Notes under the pieces: generated by a model
What the model was told of the DNA's origin: nothing
Seen by the model: only the letters and a program-made list of their open reading frames with translations
The model's database searches: none
Position numbers and translations under genes: made by a program
In this document: positions 31,940 through 43,455 of the stretch, one piece after another
Layout: every line of letters begins with the position of its first letter
How positions within the stretch are numbered: the first letter of the stretch is position 1
Source of the DNA: Colocasia esculenta
Lineage: Eukaryota > Streptophyta > Magnoliopsida > Alismatales > Araceae
NCBI GenBank assembly: GCA_014218235.1
Contig: CM024755.1
Location: 79,468,631-79,532,630 of the forward strand
Direction of reading: 5' to 3'
Length of the DNA stretch: 64,000 bases

Positions 31940-32210
31940 CAGATCTTGTCGCGCCCTCCTAGCCCGTCGTGATCCCATCGAGATGAGTAGGGAAACTACG
32001 ACAAGAAGGTCACGTCGCACAACCGCGTCGCGATAACCAGGTTGTTGCGACAAGGCAAAGCGCCGCGACAAGCTTGTCGTGACAGGGCTGCGGATCGCGA
32101 CAACAACTTGTCGCGGCAGGCAACCGGATTGCGACACGACCTTATCGCGACGGCCACCTGCGTCACAATATGGTCGTGCTCGGCGGTCGCGACATCAGCT
32201 GGAAGGCAGA
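31940..32210. repeat. GTCGCGAC cluster 1 in N1 3' LTR
   Basis: Around ten sites of the type GTCGCGAC, many with one change (for example ATCGCGACAAC, TTGTCGCGGC, ATTGCGACAC). At the same positions the right LTR (54180-54460) keeps more perfect copies, so the ancestral sites were perfect. Confidence 0.75.
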
Positions 32211-32579
32211 CCGTTAGGATGCTGCATCCTGGGGTCCCCCACACAATTGTAATCACACAAACACGAGGAGGGGATCATGGAGAAAGCTACAAAGCATGCA
32301 AACAAAGCACATGGACTTCCAATCCCCACCAACAAGAAAGGGCACAAGCATCCTTATAGATTAGACGAAACCAAACCCCCAAGGGGCTTTCACGGCAAGC
32401 TCGCCACCTCCTCCTCGCTCCCACGGCGCCGCTCCCGCTCTGCATGAGCCACCGGCGCCACCAAGCTCCAACCGTCGGAGAGGGGAAAGCTTTCCCCCTC
32501 GGAGAGAAGGAGGGAAAGGAGAGAGAAAAGAAAAAGGGGAAAGGGAGAGACGGCCAAGGCATTTACCCTTTGGCCTCCA

Positions 32580-32835
32580 GAACGCGACGGGGTGGGGTGT
32601 CCCGATACGAACCTTATCGCGACGGCCGTCCAGACCGCAATCAAAATGCGCCCATCTGGGGCGCCGCGACAACCTAACAGGTCAGTCTGCCACGCCTGCC
32701 ACTCTGACATGCGTCAGACGACCGAAAAGTGGAAAACAGTCGCGACCTGTTGACCGGGCGCGACAAGAACGTGACGCCGAAACCGGTCGCAATAGGGATG
32801 ACTGTCATGATGGGCACCTCTGTCGCGACATGGCC
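32580..32835. repeat. GTCGCGAC cluster 2 in N1 3' LTR
   Basis: A second group in the same LTR has 'ccttatcgcgacggcc', 'gccgcgacaacc', 'cagtcgcgacctg' and 'tctgtcgcgacatgg'. The right LTR counterpart is at 54838-55090. Confidence 0.75.
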
Positions 32836-32881
32836 AGTCATCCCACACACAAATGGAAAGTCGAGAACCCGAGATGTTACA

Positions 32882-35800
32882 ATACATCCAACAAAAAAAT
32901 AATTTTGTCCTCGAAATCAAGGGCGAAACTCGGTCGGAGAAAACAACAGGTGCAAAGGGACCACTAAGTTGCACCGCGACATTTTGGTGGTCGTCACCAT
33001 GACCCTTCCACAAAGGGAGTGCCTAACCAGACATCCGAAGGCTCACAAGGCACACAACAACGGTGCAGAGCACACAAGCAGATGTCGACAACTCCACAGG
33101 CGCGGCGCGCACCAAGCCGACCAGAAACAACTGAAACCGCCAGCCGGAAACCACGCGACTGAGCCCTCAACAGACCACGCCGTTGAGACCAACCGGTCAG
33201 TAACTCACTCTGTCACCAACGGCAAGATAGAGGTCCTAGCAACTGACGACAACCGAGTAAAACGCCAAGAGGTCATCCACAAGACTCCGCTGAATGGCTC
33301 CGTATAACTAGTAATAACTAGCAACTACGACAAAGGCCAAACAAGAGCTTCTTAGGGCGACCCAAAACCAAGCGGAAAACACACACGTGGAGAACCCACG
33401 GCGTGCAAGGCAGTGTCCTCCGGCACCAGTAGATCTCACTTGGATCATCCTCGTGGTCTGACAAGGACACACGACAACTGTGGAGCCACAAAAAGCTAAA
33501 ACACCCGCTCCACAAGCACACGCGCAAAGATAAAACCAAGGAAGATGTCAGAGATTGGCAAGGCTAGACAACTCAAGATGTCGGAAACTGCATGGAAAAC
33601 GAAACAACTGCAGAGGTCGAGGGCAGCACGTCGACCTCAAGGGACCCATAATGAACACTCTCACTCCCAAGCGAGAGGGGAAACTCGAACACAGGCCGAG
33701 ACCAAAACCTGGCCTACCACCGATAGGGCTACCTAGACAAGGCAAAGCAGCCACCCCACAGCGGTAACGGTATAGCCACAAGGCACGGCCAGCACGAAGT
33801 GTCCCAGAGGCGGAAAGCTCAACGCCTCGAACACCGAGCAAACTCGCAAAACGACGCACGACGCTTACGATCAGGACACCCGACACAACACACGGTGCCA
33901 ACACAAGCACCAGGAGCCACACAAGGTATGACATGGTGCACCAAGGCTCCAAAAGGCACAAAATAAACTATTCGAGCACGAGCCCTGGGTGCCACCACAA
34001 GCACCAAAGCTCGGCAAGATGCAACACAGTTGCATCAACGACCAAAAGAACATGGCTAAAAGGGAGGAATCTCCACAAGAGACCTGCCAAAAGCCACACA
34101 CAAGAAGCCGCAAGCCAAAAAGGGCAGAACAGACCACACCGGCCGTGAACCCTCTAGGCATAAAGACATGAAGCATCGAAAAGGAAACATGCTCAAGGTG
34201 CAGCACACAACCGCACCAACGGCCTGAAAAGACCCAAGGCCAACCGAAAGGGACTCTCCACGAGAGACCCACACAAGCAAAACACACGGAGAACCAGCAG
34301 CTTCAAGAGCGCAACAACACATCGGCTCTTAGAAGCACACAACACGAGGCACCGCTCCTACCACCTCAAGCGGAGAGGGCCACACACTAAACGGCAGAAA
34401 ACCCAGTGGCGCCTCACACTGAACACAGTGCACGCTGCCCTACATAGTCCAGTCAGGCGACAAGAAACTAGCACAGTAAGAGACGGCACAATAGGTCACC
34501 ACAACCTATCGCACAACAAGAAAACAATGCGCACGAGGGAAACCAACCTGCTCAACCTCAAGACAGCACAAGGGGAGGGACCTTCGCCACAAATGTCGCT
34601 ATAGTGCGAAACACGGCACCAACTACCATGCCAGCACCACCACACCGAGCAACCCACGGAAAGCAGAGGAAGAAGGCACACAACAGGCCTCCTCCTCACA
34701 CAAAGGAGAAAACATCACACAAGGCTAGCACTCACCCAAGAGGCACAGCCAGCCAGACACCCACCACACTCACCAGGCCGCCATCTGGAAGAGTATGCAG
34801 GGCGCGAGAAATGAAGCAAACCACCCGACCATAGAGACACACAAAGTCCCACCAGCGCAGCCGAGAAACTTGAAAATGATCAGGAAGACAACCTGGCCAA
34901 CACCACGGCCAGACACACGGCCAAGGGCACAACACCTCGACCGACAATGCCCAAACAGACTGTAACACGGACAATCCGACCGGAAACAACGATAGCTCAT
35001 CTCCACCGAGAGAGAGCAGCGACAACTAAAACAACACGAAGTAGCTTTGGGGAGAACCTCCACCCAAAAGCGCCAAGACCCGTCCTAGAGAACCTCACCA
35101 GAACGCAGCTCAACCACACGGCCAAAACACATGGCCAATAGAGAGAAGACACAGTAGCCAGCGGAAGCAACACAAACTGGTTCTAGGAGAACCTCCACCA
35201 GAACCACCAAGGCACTATTCTGGGAAACCCACCAGAACACACTAGCCAACCAACATCACACCTCAGACCCTGAGGTAGCACCACAATCGGCAGAAACAAG
35301 CCCGGAACAGTCCTGAGAGCAACCCTCATCAAGACAACAACCAATGGTTCTGGAAAACATCTTCAGAACACAGAGCAACCATGCGATGCACCTCAAACTC
35401 GAGGGCAACGCAACGGCAGCCAAACAGACAACAGAGACCTCAACTAAGGAGGCAACACAGCGGAAGACTTTAACGAGCACAGAAGCTGTCCCAGAGGGAG
35501 AGGAACCCTCACTAGGACAACAACAAATAGTTCTAAGAAACACCACCAGAACACAGCAGCCAAGTGATGCACCTCAACCCAGAGGGCAACGCCGCAACAA
35601 CCAGAAACGAGCACAACATAGTTCTGGGGGAAACCTCACCTCCACCAGAACCAACAGAGAAGAACTCCTGGAGCACCTCACCAGAGTCTACAACTAGCCA
35701 GCACAAAGCCGGCAACAACCACAGACAGGTGTCGCAGCGCTCAACCAGCGTGTAACACGGCACATAAGCATCTGCTTAGCTCGAGCAAGACGTCGACTGA

Positions 35801-36252
35801 GCAAAGCACAGTGCCCAACGGCGCACAGGCACACAAGGCCAAAACACACAACCAACACAACACACACCCCCAACAACAAGGGGGACAACCAACAAGGCAA
35901 GGACACCTTCGACTGGCTCCGTAGACAACAGCCCTGCACTGGTGAAGGCCACACCACACGTAGGCTCTCTCAGCCTTTGCGACACACCCACATGGATGCG
36001 TAGGCCGAAGACGAAGCCAACCGCAGTATGAGCAAAACAGCAACCACGCTCGAAGCACGTGCTCCCAGCAACAGCAGCAACACTCTCCTGCAGATCACAC
36101 TTAGACCCTGCTGGAAAGCTAGCCACTTGAAACAAAGAACCAATTGCTTACACCTAACATCAACTCTACACGGACGGGCCAGCAGCGCACGAGTACCTTT
36201 ATTTGGGACAGCCATAGTTATTAACCCATTACAAATCTCTTTGGACCCCTGA
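32882..36252. other. N1 interior, non-coding, A/C-rich on the + strand
   Basis: There is no gag, protease, polymerase or integrase motif on either strand. The many Cys/Trp/Leu-rich minus-strand frames are a by-product of the strong strand asymmetry (CA-rich top strand). The left 50 bp keep the chromovirus-like 'ttcgaggacaaaatt' (minus strand). About 35040-35700 contains divergent tandem repeats. It may act as RNA structure or spacer in a non-autonomous element. Confidence 0.65.
35060..35690. repeat. Divergent tandem repeats in N1 interior
   Basis: A unit with 'accagaacacag', a 'gatgcacctcaa' block and 'gagggcaacgc' recurs about every 185-190 bp (compare about 35365-35415 with 35550-35600), with older partial units to the left around 35085 and 35205. 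Confidence 0.55.
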
Positions 36253-36264
36253 GCTCTAATACCA
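36253..36264 (-). other. N1 primer binding site (tRNA-Met-like)
   Basis: The minus strand reads TGGTATTAGAGC, one base from the standard TGGTATCAGAGC, directly inside the right LTR. It fixes N1's orientation. Confidence 0.75.
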
Positions 36265-36265
36265 C

Positions 36266-36363
36266 TTTAACGACCCGACCTCTGACCCCGCCAGGGACCC
36301 CGAAAGTCGTGCCGCCACCCACGGATCCGAAGACCCAGAAGGGCTAGAATTTAGTCTAGTGAG
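36266..36363 (-). mobile_element. N1 5' LTR, inner fragment left of C1
   Basis: These 98 bp match the start of the left LTR (31139 onward), including 'gtgccgccacccacggat'. C1 interrupts after GTGAG at 36363. Confidence 0.85.
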
Positions 36364-36589
36364 TGTTGGGTTGAGTGTGAACTTTATACATTTCCCCTCA
36401 TAATTTTGATGATGACAAGTTGTGATTTTAATGCACAAATAAGTGGAGCATGTTAAATACATCACACATGCAATAACAATATTCAAAAAGCATGTTTTCA
36501 AACACATTTATCATTTATATTCATGATAATACATTGGACTAATGATTTATGTGTTTATTTCTTAGGGACATTCAATTCTTGCAAAGGTA

Positions 36590-36843
36590 GTGTCGACACA
36601 CCCCCTACTGTTGTCGACACAATGCTTCAAACCCAAGGAAAAATGATGAACAAATGGTCAAGTGGTGTCGACACAGGATCAAGTTGTGTCGACACTAGAT
36701 CCAGTTCCCAGAAGGCCTGTTTGCCAGTTCTGGACAATGTGTCGACACAGCCTGAAGTAGTGTCGACACTAGAGACCCTTCCCAGAGAACATTTTGTGCC
36801 AATTTGGGACAGTGTGTCGACACACCCCATGGGCAAGTCGACA
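36590..36843. repeat. GTGTCGACAC palindrome cluster, C1 5' LTR
   Basis: Exact GTGTCGACAC occurs at 36590, 36665, 36686, 36739, 36760 and 36814. Two further sites with weaker flanks are at 36611 (TTGTCGACAC) and about 36836 (AAGTCGACAC). Six perfect 10-bp palindromes in 234 bp cannot be chance. The cluster ends 120 bp before the TATA box. The 3' LTR repeats it at 47491-47743. Confidence 0.92.
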
Positions 36844-36962
36844 CACTCCGGAAACTTTTTCACCTTAAGTCACATCTGGACACGTGGCACTCTAGGGATC
36901 ATGTGGATCGGCCTTGGATCATGTGCCCACGACCCCCAAGGGTACGTTTGTACACATTGGGC

Positions 36963-36970
36963 TATAAATA
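36963..36970 (+). promoter_or_regulatory. TATA box of C1 5' LTR
   Basis: TATAAATA follows 'attgggc', and the 3' LTR has an identical copy at 47860-47867. It is the likely core promoter of the element. Confidence 0.7.
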
Positions 36971-37942
36971 CCCTCCAATTGGCCATCCAACCTAAGAGAA
37001 CCTCCAAGAGCCTTCCAGAAGTCAATTTTGGCGGCAAGAAGTGTTCTCCTCCCCGATCTTGCTCCCCTTGTGCTTCTTCAACCCAATTCTCACTTCTCCA
37101 AGCACAAGAAGTGAAGACTGATCCAAGATGAAGCAGTGAGATCACTTCCAAGGGTGTAGATCAAGTAGAAGCAGCCAATTGTGAAGATTTCAAGGAAGAT
37201 CCCAAAGCACAAGTTGCAGAGCATCGGCCAGGGACTTCAAGGGATCAAGCTTCCTCATAATTCAGCCTCTACAAGGGAGTATACTTGAAGAACAAGGATC
37301 TTACACTCAATTCCTCAATTCCCCTTGTTTCTTCTAAGACTTTCTTGAGATTGTGCATGACTGTTGCATCAATCTTCTTGAATGAACTTTTATAGATCAG
37401 ATCATTGCTAGAGGATCTGGATCTTTGTGTTTTTGTTCTAGCAAGTTGTTTGTGAGCCTGTGTGCTCAGTGTTGAGTCGTTGTACTCAGTTGTGGTTGAG
37501 CAGTTGTGCTCAGGTGTCTAGAGTAGTCTTGCTCTAGAGGTTGTGTGAGTTGTAGAACTCAGTGTGTTAGAGTTGTCAGGCTCCAGTGTGTGGTGTATCC
37601 AAGTTGTGTAGTGGATCCTCACAGTGTGAGGGGTGGATGTAGGAATCACGTGGTGTGATTTCTGAACCACCTAAAAATCTCTGTGCAGTGGTTTATTTGT
37701 GATTCAAATTCACTTTGCGCTAGATGTATGCATAGGGTTTTTTGAATTCACTTCTAATCAACTTGATCTCACACTCTAATCATATAATTCACACAATCAC
37801 TCATCAGTTCTGTAAAGTGCTCTTTCAAATTGCCTCTGATTCAAAGCATTGATTTAAATTAGCTAAGCTTCCGCAGTTTTTGGCCTAGATCTATTCAACC
37901 CCGCCTTCTAGATCTGGTCCAACCTATTTTCGATCCTACAAT

Positions 37943-37954
37943 TGGTATCAGAGC
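37943..37954 (+). other. C1 primer binding site (tRNA-Met)
   Basis: TGGTATCAGAGC starts two bases after the 5' LTR, as usual for Ty1/copia elements of plants. Confidence 0.92.
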
Positions 37955-38055
37955 GGGTTTATATATGATCTGATCTGAGTGCTTTCTGTTTGTTCTGTGT
38001 GTTTTACTTGCTTGCTTGCTAAGTGTTTCCTTCATTGCGCCATCAATTTGATTCA

Positions 38056-39630
38056 ATGGATTCCAGAGGGTTCATAGCTGAGGGTCATTCCATTAATAGG
38101 CCACCCTTCTTCAATGGGACTGACTACTCCTATTGGAAGAATAGAATGCAAGTCTTCCTTAGAGCCCAAAACTATGAAATCTGGAAAGTAGTCGAGGTAG
38201 GTCCCTATGAGAACCAGGGAGAGAAGAAACCTGGACCAGGAACAGATTAGAAGGGCTACCCTGAACTATAGTGCCATGAATATGATCCAATGTGCAGTCC
38301 ACCCTAAGGAGTACTCAAGAATCTCCATGTGCAAATCTGCCAAGGAGATGTGGGATAAGCTTGAGCTACTCTATGAGGGAACATCCCAAGTAAAAGAAAC
38401 CAAAGCAAATATTCTTGTTTTTGAGTATGAACTATTCATGATGAAATCTGATGAAACAATTTCTGAAATGTTTGCTAGGTTTATGATCATTGTGAATGGA
38501 CTGAAGGCTTTAGGTAAGGATTATACAGATGCTGATTTGGTAAGGAAAATCTTGCGCTCTCTCTCTTCAATTTGGCACACTAAGGCCACAGTCATCGAAG
38601 ATTCTAAAGATTTGTCCAAAATCTCTTTGGATGAATTGATAGGATCCTTAATGACTTATGAAATAAACCTGAAAAGAATGAAGAGCACATAATCAAAACC
38701 AAACCAGTAGCCCTCAAAGCTTCATCTAGTAACAAAGACAAGAATTAGGAGAAAACAAGTTCTGATGAGTCTGAGTCCAATGAGGATGAGCTTGCCCTCA
38801 TGACCAGGCAATTCAGAAAATTCTTAAAATATAGAAAAGGAAAACTCTCTGGGAAAAAGAAATTCCCATCAAGAAAAAGAAACACTTCCTTTTCTAATGC
38901 CAATTCAAGTAGAAATCAGAAATCTGATGAAGTTGTCATTTATTACAGGTGCAACAAACCAGGACATATGAAGGGAGAATGTCCTGAGAATAAGAAGGAG
39001 AAATACAAGAAGATTCACAAATTCAAGAAGCCAAAAGCAATGGTTGCAACTTGGTCTGATGAAGACTCAAGTGAGAAAGAAGAAGAAAAGTCCTCAAGCT
39101 CTGAGAGTGAGGAAATTTGATTTATGGCAAATGGCTCAGATGGAAAGGTAAGTACATCTTTTGACGATTATTCAATTGATGATTGGCAAGATGCGTATGC
39201 TGAACTTGTTGAAATTATTCTGAAAATAAGAAAAAAAAACAAACATCTAAAGAAGAAAATTGAAAACATTCTGCATAACCAATCAATAAACAAAAGAATT
39301 TGTGAATTGGAAAATGAAGTAGTTGAGCTCCATGAGGAAAAAGAAAATCTTCTGAATGTGATTGATGAGCTCAAGCTTGCATCCCAAAAGGCCACTCATG
39401 AGTTTAAAGAATTGTCTGAAAAGCTGGAATTGGAACAAAAAGAAAAACAACAAAATGCTGAAGAAATCAAAACCTTAGAAAATCAGCTAAAAGAAAAAGA
39501 ACAAGTCATTGAAACCTTCACAAATGGTAAAGACAATTTGGAGGCCTTGCTAGGAGCCAGAATGAGATCTGAATCACATGGAGTAGGATTCAACAAACAA
39601 AATCAAAGAAAGACAAATCTGGTGAGATAA
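38056..39630 (+). pseudogene. C1 gag with coiled-coil extension
   Basis: I choose the ATG at 38056 ('MDSRGFIAEGHSINRPPFFN') because the copia gag motif 'NGTDYSYWKNRMQVFL' follows directly. The core continues after a frameshift near 38230 ('AKEMWDKLELLYEGTSQVKE'), then stops at 38690. A later frame (38800-39120) has a zinc knuckle, 'RCNKPGHMKGEC', whose first Cys is Tyr. After a TGA at 39118 a coiled coil of about 150 residues follows (39124-39630). It would form the particle; the coiled-coil tail is typical of SIRE-type gag. Confidence 0.85.
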
Positions 39631-39644
39631 GGGAAAAAGCACCC

Positions 39645-40225
39645 TTGATAAATTTTATCAAAGGTCCTAGTCTTGAAAAAAAAAAAAAGCAAGTGTCAAG
39701 CAACACAACAAAGACTTCAAAAACCCAGAACAAAAAGAAACCAAACAGGTCGACACAATCACCTGACAGGTCGACACCAGTCCACAAAAAGATGAAATCT
39801 GTGACTGCTGTGTCGACATTAGTCACAGACAAGTCGACCTGCTCAACCTCAATAAACACAAACCAGTCAACCAAAAATTCACATAAAAATCTGAAAAATA
39901 AGAAAAATTCAAAAGAAGCCATTCATGACGAACCTTGGACTTCCAAGACAGCACATCAAGCCGATTGGACTAATTCTTAGAACCAATGGTATCACAATCC
40001 ATTTTGGTACCACCCTCAATTCTTCTATCCAAATTTTTCAATGTACCAACAAAACCCTTGTTTGTACCTCCACAACTGAACACTCATGTCCAAATGCAAA
40101 ACTCCTCTCCTAAAGAGAAAAAGAACATTGGTGTTTTTATTCCAAAAGGGAAGAACAAATTGAAAAAGGCAAAAAACACCACTGAAACAAAACAAAAACA
40201 AAAAAATAAATCAGATTTGGGTTAG
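39645..40225 (+). pseudogene. C1 gag-protease linker, Lys/Asn/Ser-rich
   Basis: Low-complexity Lys/Thr/Ser/Asn-rich frames fill the gap between the gag coiled coil and protease. Four GTCGAC-type sites (about 39749-39837) fall here inside the coding strand, encoding 'RST', 'VST' and 'KST' tripeptides. There is no enzymatic motif. Confidence 0.5.
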
Positions 40226-40301
40226 AAAAGATTTGATGTCAATGCTCAAACATTCTGATGGTCCAAACATTGTTTGGGTACCAAAATCTTCTCTCCACTG
40301 A

Positions 40302-40862
40302 TTGATTTTGCAGGAAGGTCGTGCACCCAACTCAAATGTGTGGTTCCTTGATAGTGGGTGTTCACGACACATGATTGGAGACAAAGCTAAATTTTCATTC
40401 CTGATTGTGAAGGAGGGAGGTTCTGTTACATTTGGTGGTAAAAATAAGGGAAAAATTATTAGATCTGGAAAGGTTGGTCAATCTTCCTCAAACTCAGTTG
40501 ATAATGTTTTGTTAGTTGATGGTTTAAATTACAATTTTCTGAGCATTAGCCAACTATGTGACAAAGGTCACAAAGTTGTGTTTGAATCTGATTTTTGCAA
40601 GATAATTGACTCATCAACTGATAAAATAAAATTCTTTGGAAAGAGGGAAAACAATGTCTACATAATCAACCTTGATAAAAACGTTTATGAAAATATTTGT
40701 ATTGTTGCAAATAAGAATGAGATTGCATGGACTTGGCACAAAAGACTTGGTCATGCAAGTTTCAGAACAATAAATAAACCGTTAAGGCTGAATTTGGTTA
40801 AAGGTCTTCCTGAATCCTTTTCTAATGTAGAAAATCAAGTTTGTGGGATTTGTGCCCAATGA
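40302..40862 (+). pseudogene. C1 protease and integrase zinc domain
   Basis: The copia protease active site 'WFLDSGCSRHMIG' is at about 40342, followed by 'LSISQLCDKGHKVVFE'. The gag-pre-integrase / integrase zinc region has 'WHKRLGHASF' near 40735 and 'CGICAQ' at the end; the H...H...C...C ligands are present. It stops at 40860 (TGA) where the 'GKQTR'-type motif continues in frame. Confidence 0.87.
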
Positions 40863-41790
40863 AAACAAACCAGAAAATCTTTTAAAACCTTCAATGAGGT
40901 ACTCACATCTAAGCCACTAGAATTACTTCACATGGACCTCTTTAGCCCAATAAGAATTCTAAGTCTTAGTGGCAAAAGATATGGGTTGTCATTATTGATG
41001 ATTTTACTAGATTTACATGTGTTATCTTTCTGTCCCACAAAAGTGATGCTTGCCTTGAGTTCAGGAATTTCTGTACCACTGCCTTAACAAGTTTTCCATA
41101 TAAAATCAAAACATTTGACTGATCATGGGGGTGAGTTTGAAAACAAATCCTTTCTGATTTATGTGCTGAACTTCACATATTTCACAAGTTTTCTTCACCA
41201 AGAACTCCAGAACAAAATGGAGTTGTGGATAGAAAGAATAGAACTCTTGTGGAAATGGCTAGATCCATGCTCTTAGAAAGTAATTTGCCCAAATCCTTCT
41301 ACGCTGAAGCTGTGAATACAGCAAATCACATTCTCAATAGAGCATTGGTCAGACCAAAAATCAGAAAAACCCCTTATGAGTTGTTGAAAAACAAAAGGCC
41401 AACCTTGTCTTATTTCAAAATCTTTGGGTGTAAATATTTTGTGCATAACAATAATAAGGAAAATCTTGACAAGTTGATGCTAAAAGTCAGGAAGCCATCT
41501 TTCTTGGCTATTCTGAAGTGTCAAGAGCTTTTAGAGTTTACTCTCTCAAGAACAAAACTGTTGAAGAGTCTCCACATGTTATTTTTGATGAAAATTCCTT
41601 TTCAACTCATGGTTCTAAATCTTGCAGGGACAGTCAAGATAATGAAGAGGATGATTTCATTGTGGATTCTTCACCAACTGTTGAGGAAAATGAAGACATT
41701 GGTGAGAATTTGAACATTCATTCACCTACTCCTAGTGGATCAGGTAATGTTGTTCCAGACTTAAGTGCATCTCAATAGGTAACTTCTGAA
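40863..41790 (+). pseudogene. C1 integrase catalytic core and C-terminus
   Basis: The core triad is visible across frames: 'LLHMDLF' (about 40927), 'DHGGEFENK' (about 41120) and 'TPEQNGVVDRKNRTLVEMAR' (about 41205). Then comes 'YFKIFGCKYFVHNNN', the usual copia sequence after the core. Frameshifts near 40980, 41090 and 41500 break it. The acidic tail before reverse transcriptase extends to the stop at 41776. Confidence 0.85.
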
Positions 41791-41799
41791 CATAGATTT

Positions 41800-43455
41800 T
41801 TGAGAGATCACCCATTAGAAAATGTTGTTGGCAATGTGCATGATTGGGTAAGAACTAGATCATCATTCCTTAATGCAATTTATGAAGACCCACTAGCACT
41901 AATTTCCCAAGTTGAACCAAAATCAATTGATGAAGCTCTAATGAGTTCTGATTGGATCAATGCAATGCATAATGAACTTCATCAATTTGAAAGAAATCAA
42001 GTATGGGAATTAGTACCTAGACCTAGTGACCAATCAGTCATTGGCACTAGATGGGTTTTCAGAAATAAATTGAATGAAAATGGTCAAGTCATAAGGAATA
42101 AAGCTAGGCTAGTTACAAAGGGGTACAACTAAGAATTTGGAATTGATTTTGAAGAGTCATATGCCCCTGTAGCTAGGCTAAAAGCTGTAAGAATTTTTCT
42201 TGCTTTCGCATCTTCACTGAAATTTAAAGTTTATCAAATGGATGTCAAAAGTGCATTTTTGAATGGTTATATAAAAGAAAATATTTTTATTGAACAACCT
42301 CCGGGCTTTGAAAATGAAAAATATCCTAATCATATTTTTAAGCTTCATAAGGCTCTTTATGGTCTTAAACAAGATCCAAGAGGTTGGTATGACTGTTTAA
42401 GTTCTTTTCTGCTTGAAAAATGATATTCTAGAGGTAATGTTGATCAAACCCTGTTCACAAATTGTCAATAAACAAATAATACAGTCCAAATTTATGTTGA
42501 TGACATAATATTTGGATCAACCAATAAGAGCATGTGCACTGAATTTGCAAACCAAATGAAAAATAAATTTGAAATGAGTTTAATGGGAGACTTACAATTT
42601 TTCTTGGGATTGCAGGTTAACCAAACCAGTGAGGGGATCTTCATAAGTCAAACCAAATATGTCAAAGAACTTCTGAAAATGTTTGACTTCCAGAACCTCA
42701 AGTATTCAAGCACACCAATTGCAATTAATGCTAAACTAGAAGAAGACTCATTTGGTAAGTCAGTAGACCCAAAGACATACAGAGGTATGATTGGTTCTCT
42801 ACTCTATCTCACCACTTCTAGACCAGACATTCAGTTCAGTGTGTGCTTGTGTGCTAGATTTCAAGCTAATCCAAAAGAAAGTCACATGTTAGCTGTTAAA
42901 AGAATCTTTAAATATCTTGTTGGAACATGTGATCTTGGAATTTGGTATCCTGCTGGTTGTAAGTTAGATTTGATTGCCTATTGTGATGCTGATTATGCTG
43001 GGTGTAAACTTGATAGAAAAAGCACAAGTGACTTGTGTTTGTACTTAGGTGGATGTCTAATCTCTTGGGATTCTAAAAAGCAACACTCAGTTGCTCTATC
43101 AACTGCAGAGGCTGAGTATGTTGCAACTGGTAGATGTGGCACTAAAATTCTTTGGGTGAAATATCAACTTCTTGAGTATGTTGCTCTATCAAGCAAGAGT
43201 TAGGTTGTGTTCCCATTCTTTGTGACAACACAAGTGCCATAAATTTTGTCTAAAAACCCAATTCAGCATTCTAGAACAAAACACATTGAAATTAGACATC
43301 ATTTCTTGAGGGATGAGGTAGCAAAGAAATCTTTTGAACTCCTCTTTAATGAAACTGAAAAACAAATTGCTGACATCTTCACCAAACCTCTTCCTGACAG
43401 TAGATTTTCATCATTGAGGAGAGAGCTCGGTCTTTGCAAATGTCCATCTTCTTGA
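41800..43455 (+). pseudogene. C1 reverse transcriptase and RNase H
   Basis: Motifs in order are 'NELHQFERNQVWELVPRP', 'GTRWVFRNKL', 'VYQMDVKSAFLNGYI', 'LYGLKQDPRGWYD', 'IYVDDIIFGST' (the YVDD site, about 42492) and 'GDLQFFLGLQV'. RNase H has 'AYCDADYAGCKLDRKSTS' near 42976, 'STAEAEYVA' near 43101 and 'RTKHIEIRHHFLRD' near 43260, ending at 43455 with 'GLCKCPSS'. Stops occur at 42130, 42421, 42468 and 43201. The domain order after integrase proves Ty1/copia type. Confidence 0.92.

Larger units (their letters stand above)
31139..32881 (-). mobile_element. N1 3' LTR (left), with internal deletion
   Basis: It is 1743 bp. It matches the right LTR except that about 1.2 kb present there (48888-50004 plus 53475-53519) is missing at position 31307. 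The break coincides with AAGGA, which flanks the extra segment in the right LTR. GTCGCGAC-type clusters lie at about 31940-32210 and 32580-32835. Confidence 0.82.
36364..37940 (+). mobile_element. C1 5' LTR
   Basis: It runs from TGTTGGGTTGAG to TCCTACA. It contains the GTGTCGACAC cluster (36590-36843) and a TATA box at 36963. A long open frame across 36523-37131 exists only because the LTR lacks stops there; it spans U3 and the TATA box and is not a gene. A stretch near 37440-37620 is rich in 'ttgtgctcag' and 'gttgtactcag' variants. Confidence 0.93.

Noticed and set aside
33548..35957. Many 80-138-residue Cys/Trp-rich minus-strand frames in the N1 interior
   Set aside because: They overlap in several frames, have no motif, and follow from the CA-rich top strand. 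No gag or pol signature is present.
36590..36843. Regularly repeated short palindromes as a CRISPR array
   Set aside because: The repeat is only 10 bp, spacing is irregular, intervals are not unique spacers of constant length, and the context is a plant retrotransposon LTR.
36523..37131. 202-residue open frame in the C1 5' LTR with repeated Val-Asp-Thr / Val-Ser-Thr peptides
   Set aside because: It lies across U3 and the TATA box of the LTR. The peptide repeats are only the GTGTCGACAC palindromes read as codons, and the 3' LTR breaks the frame.
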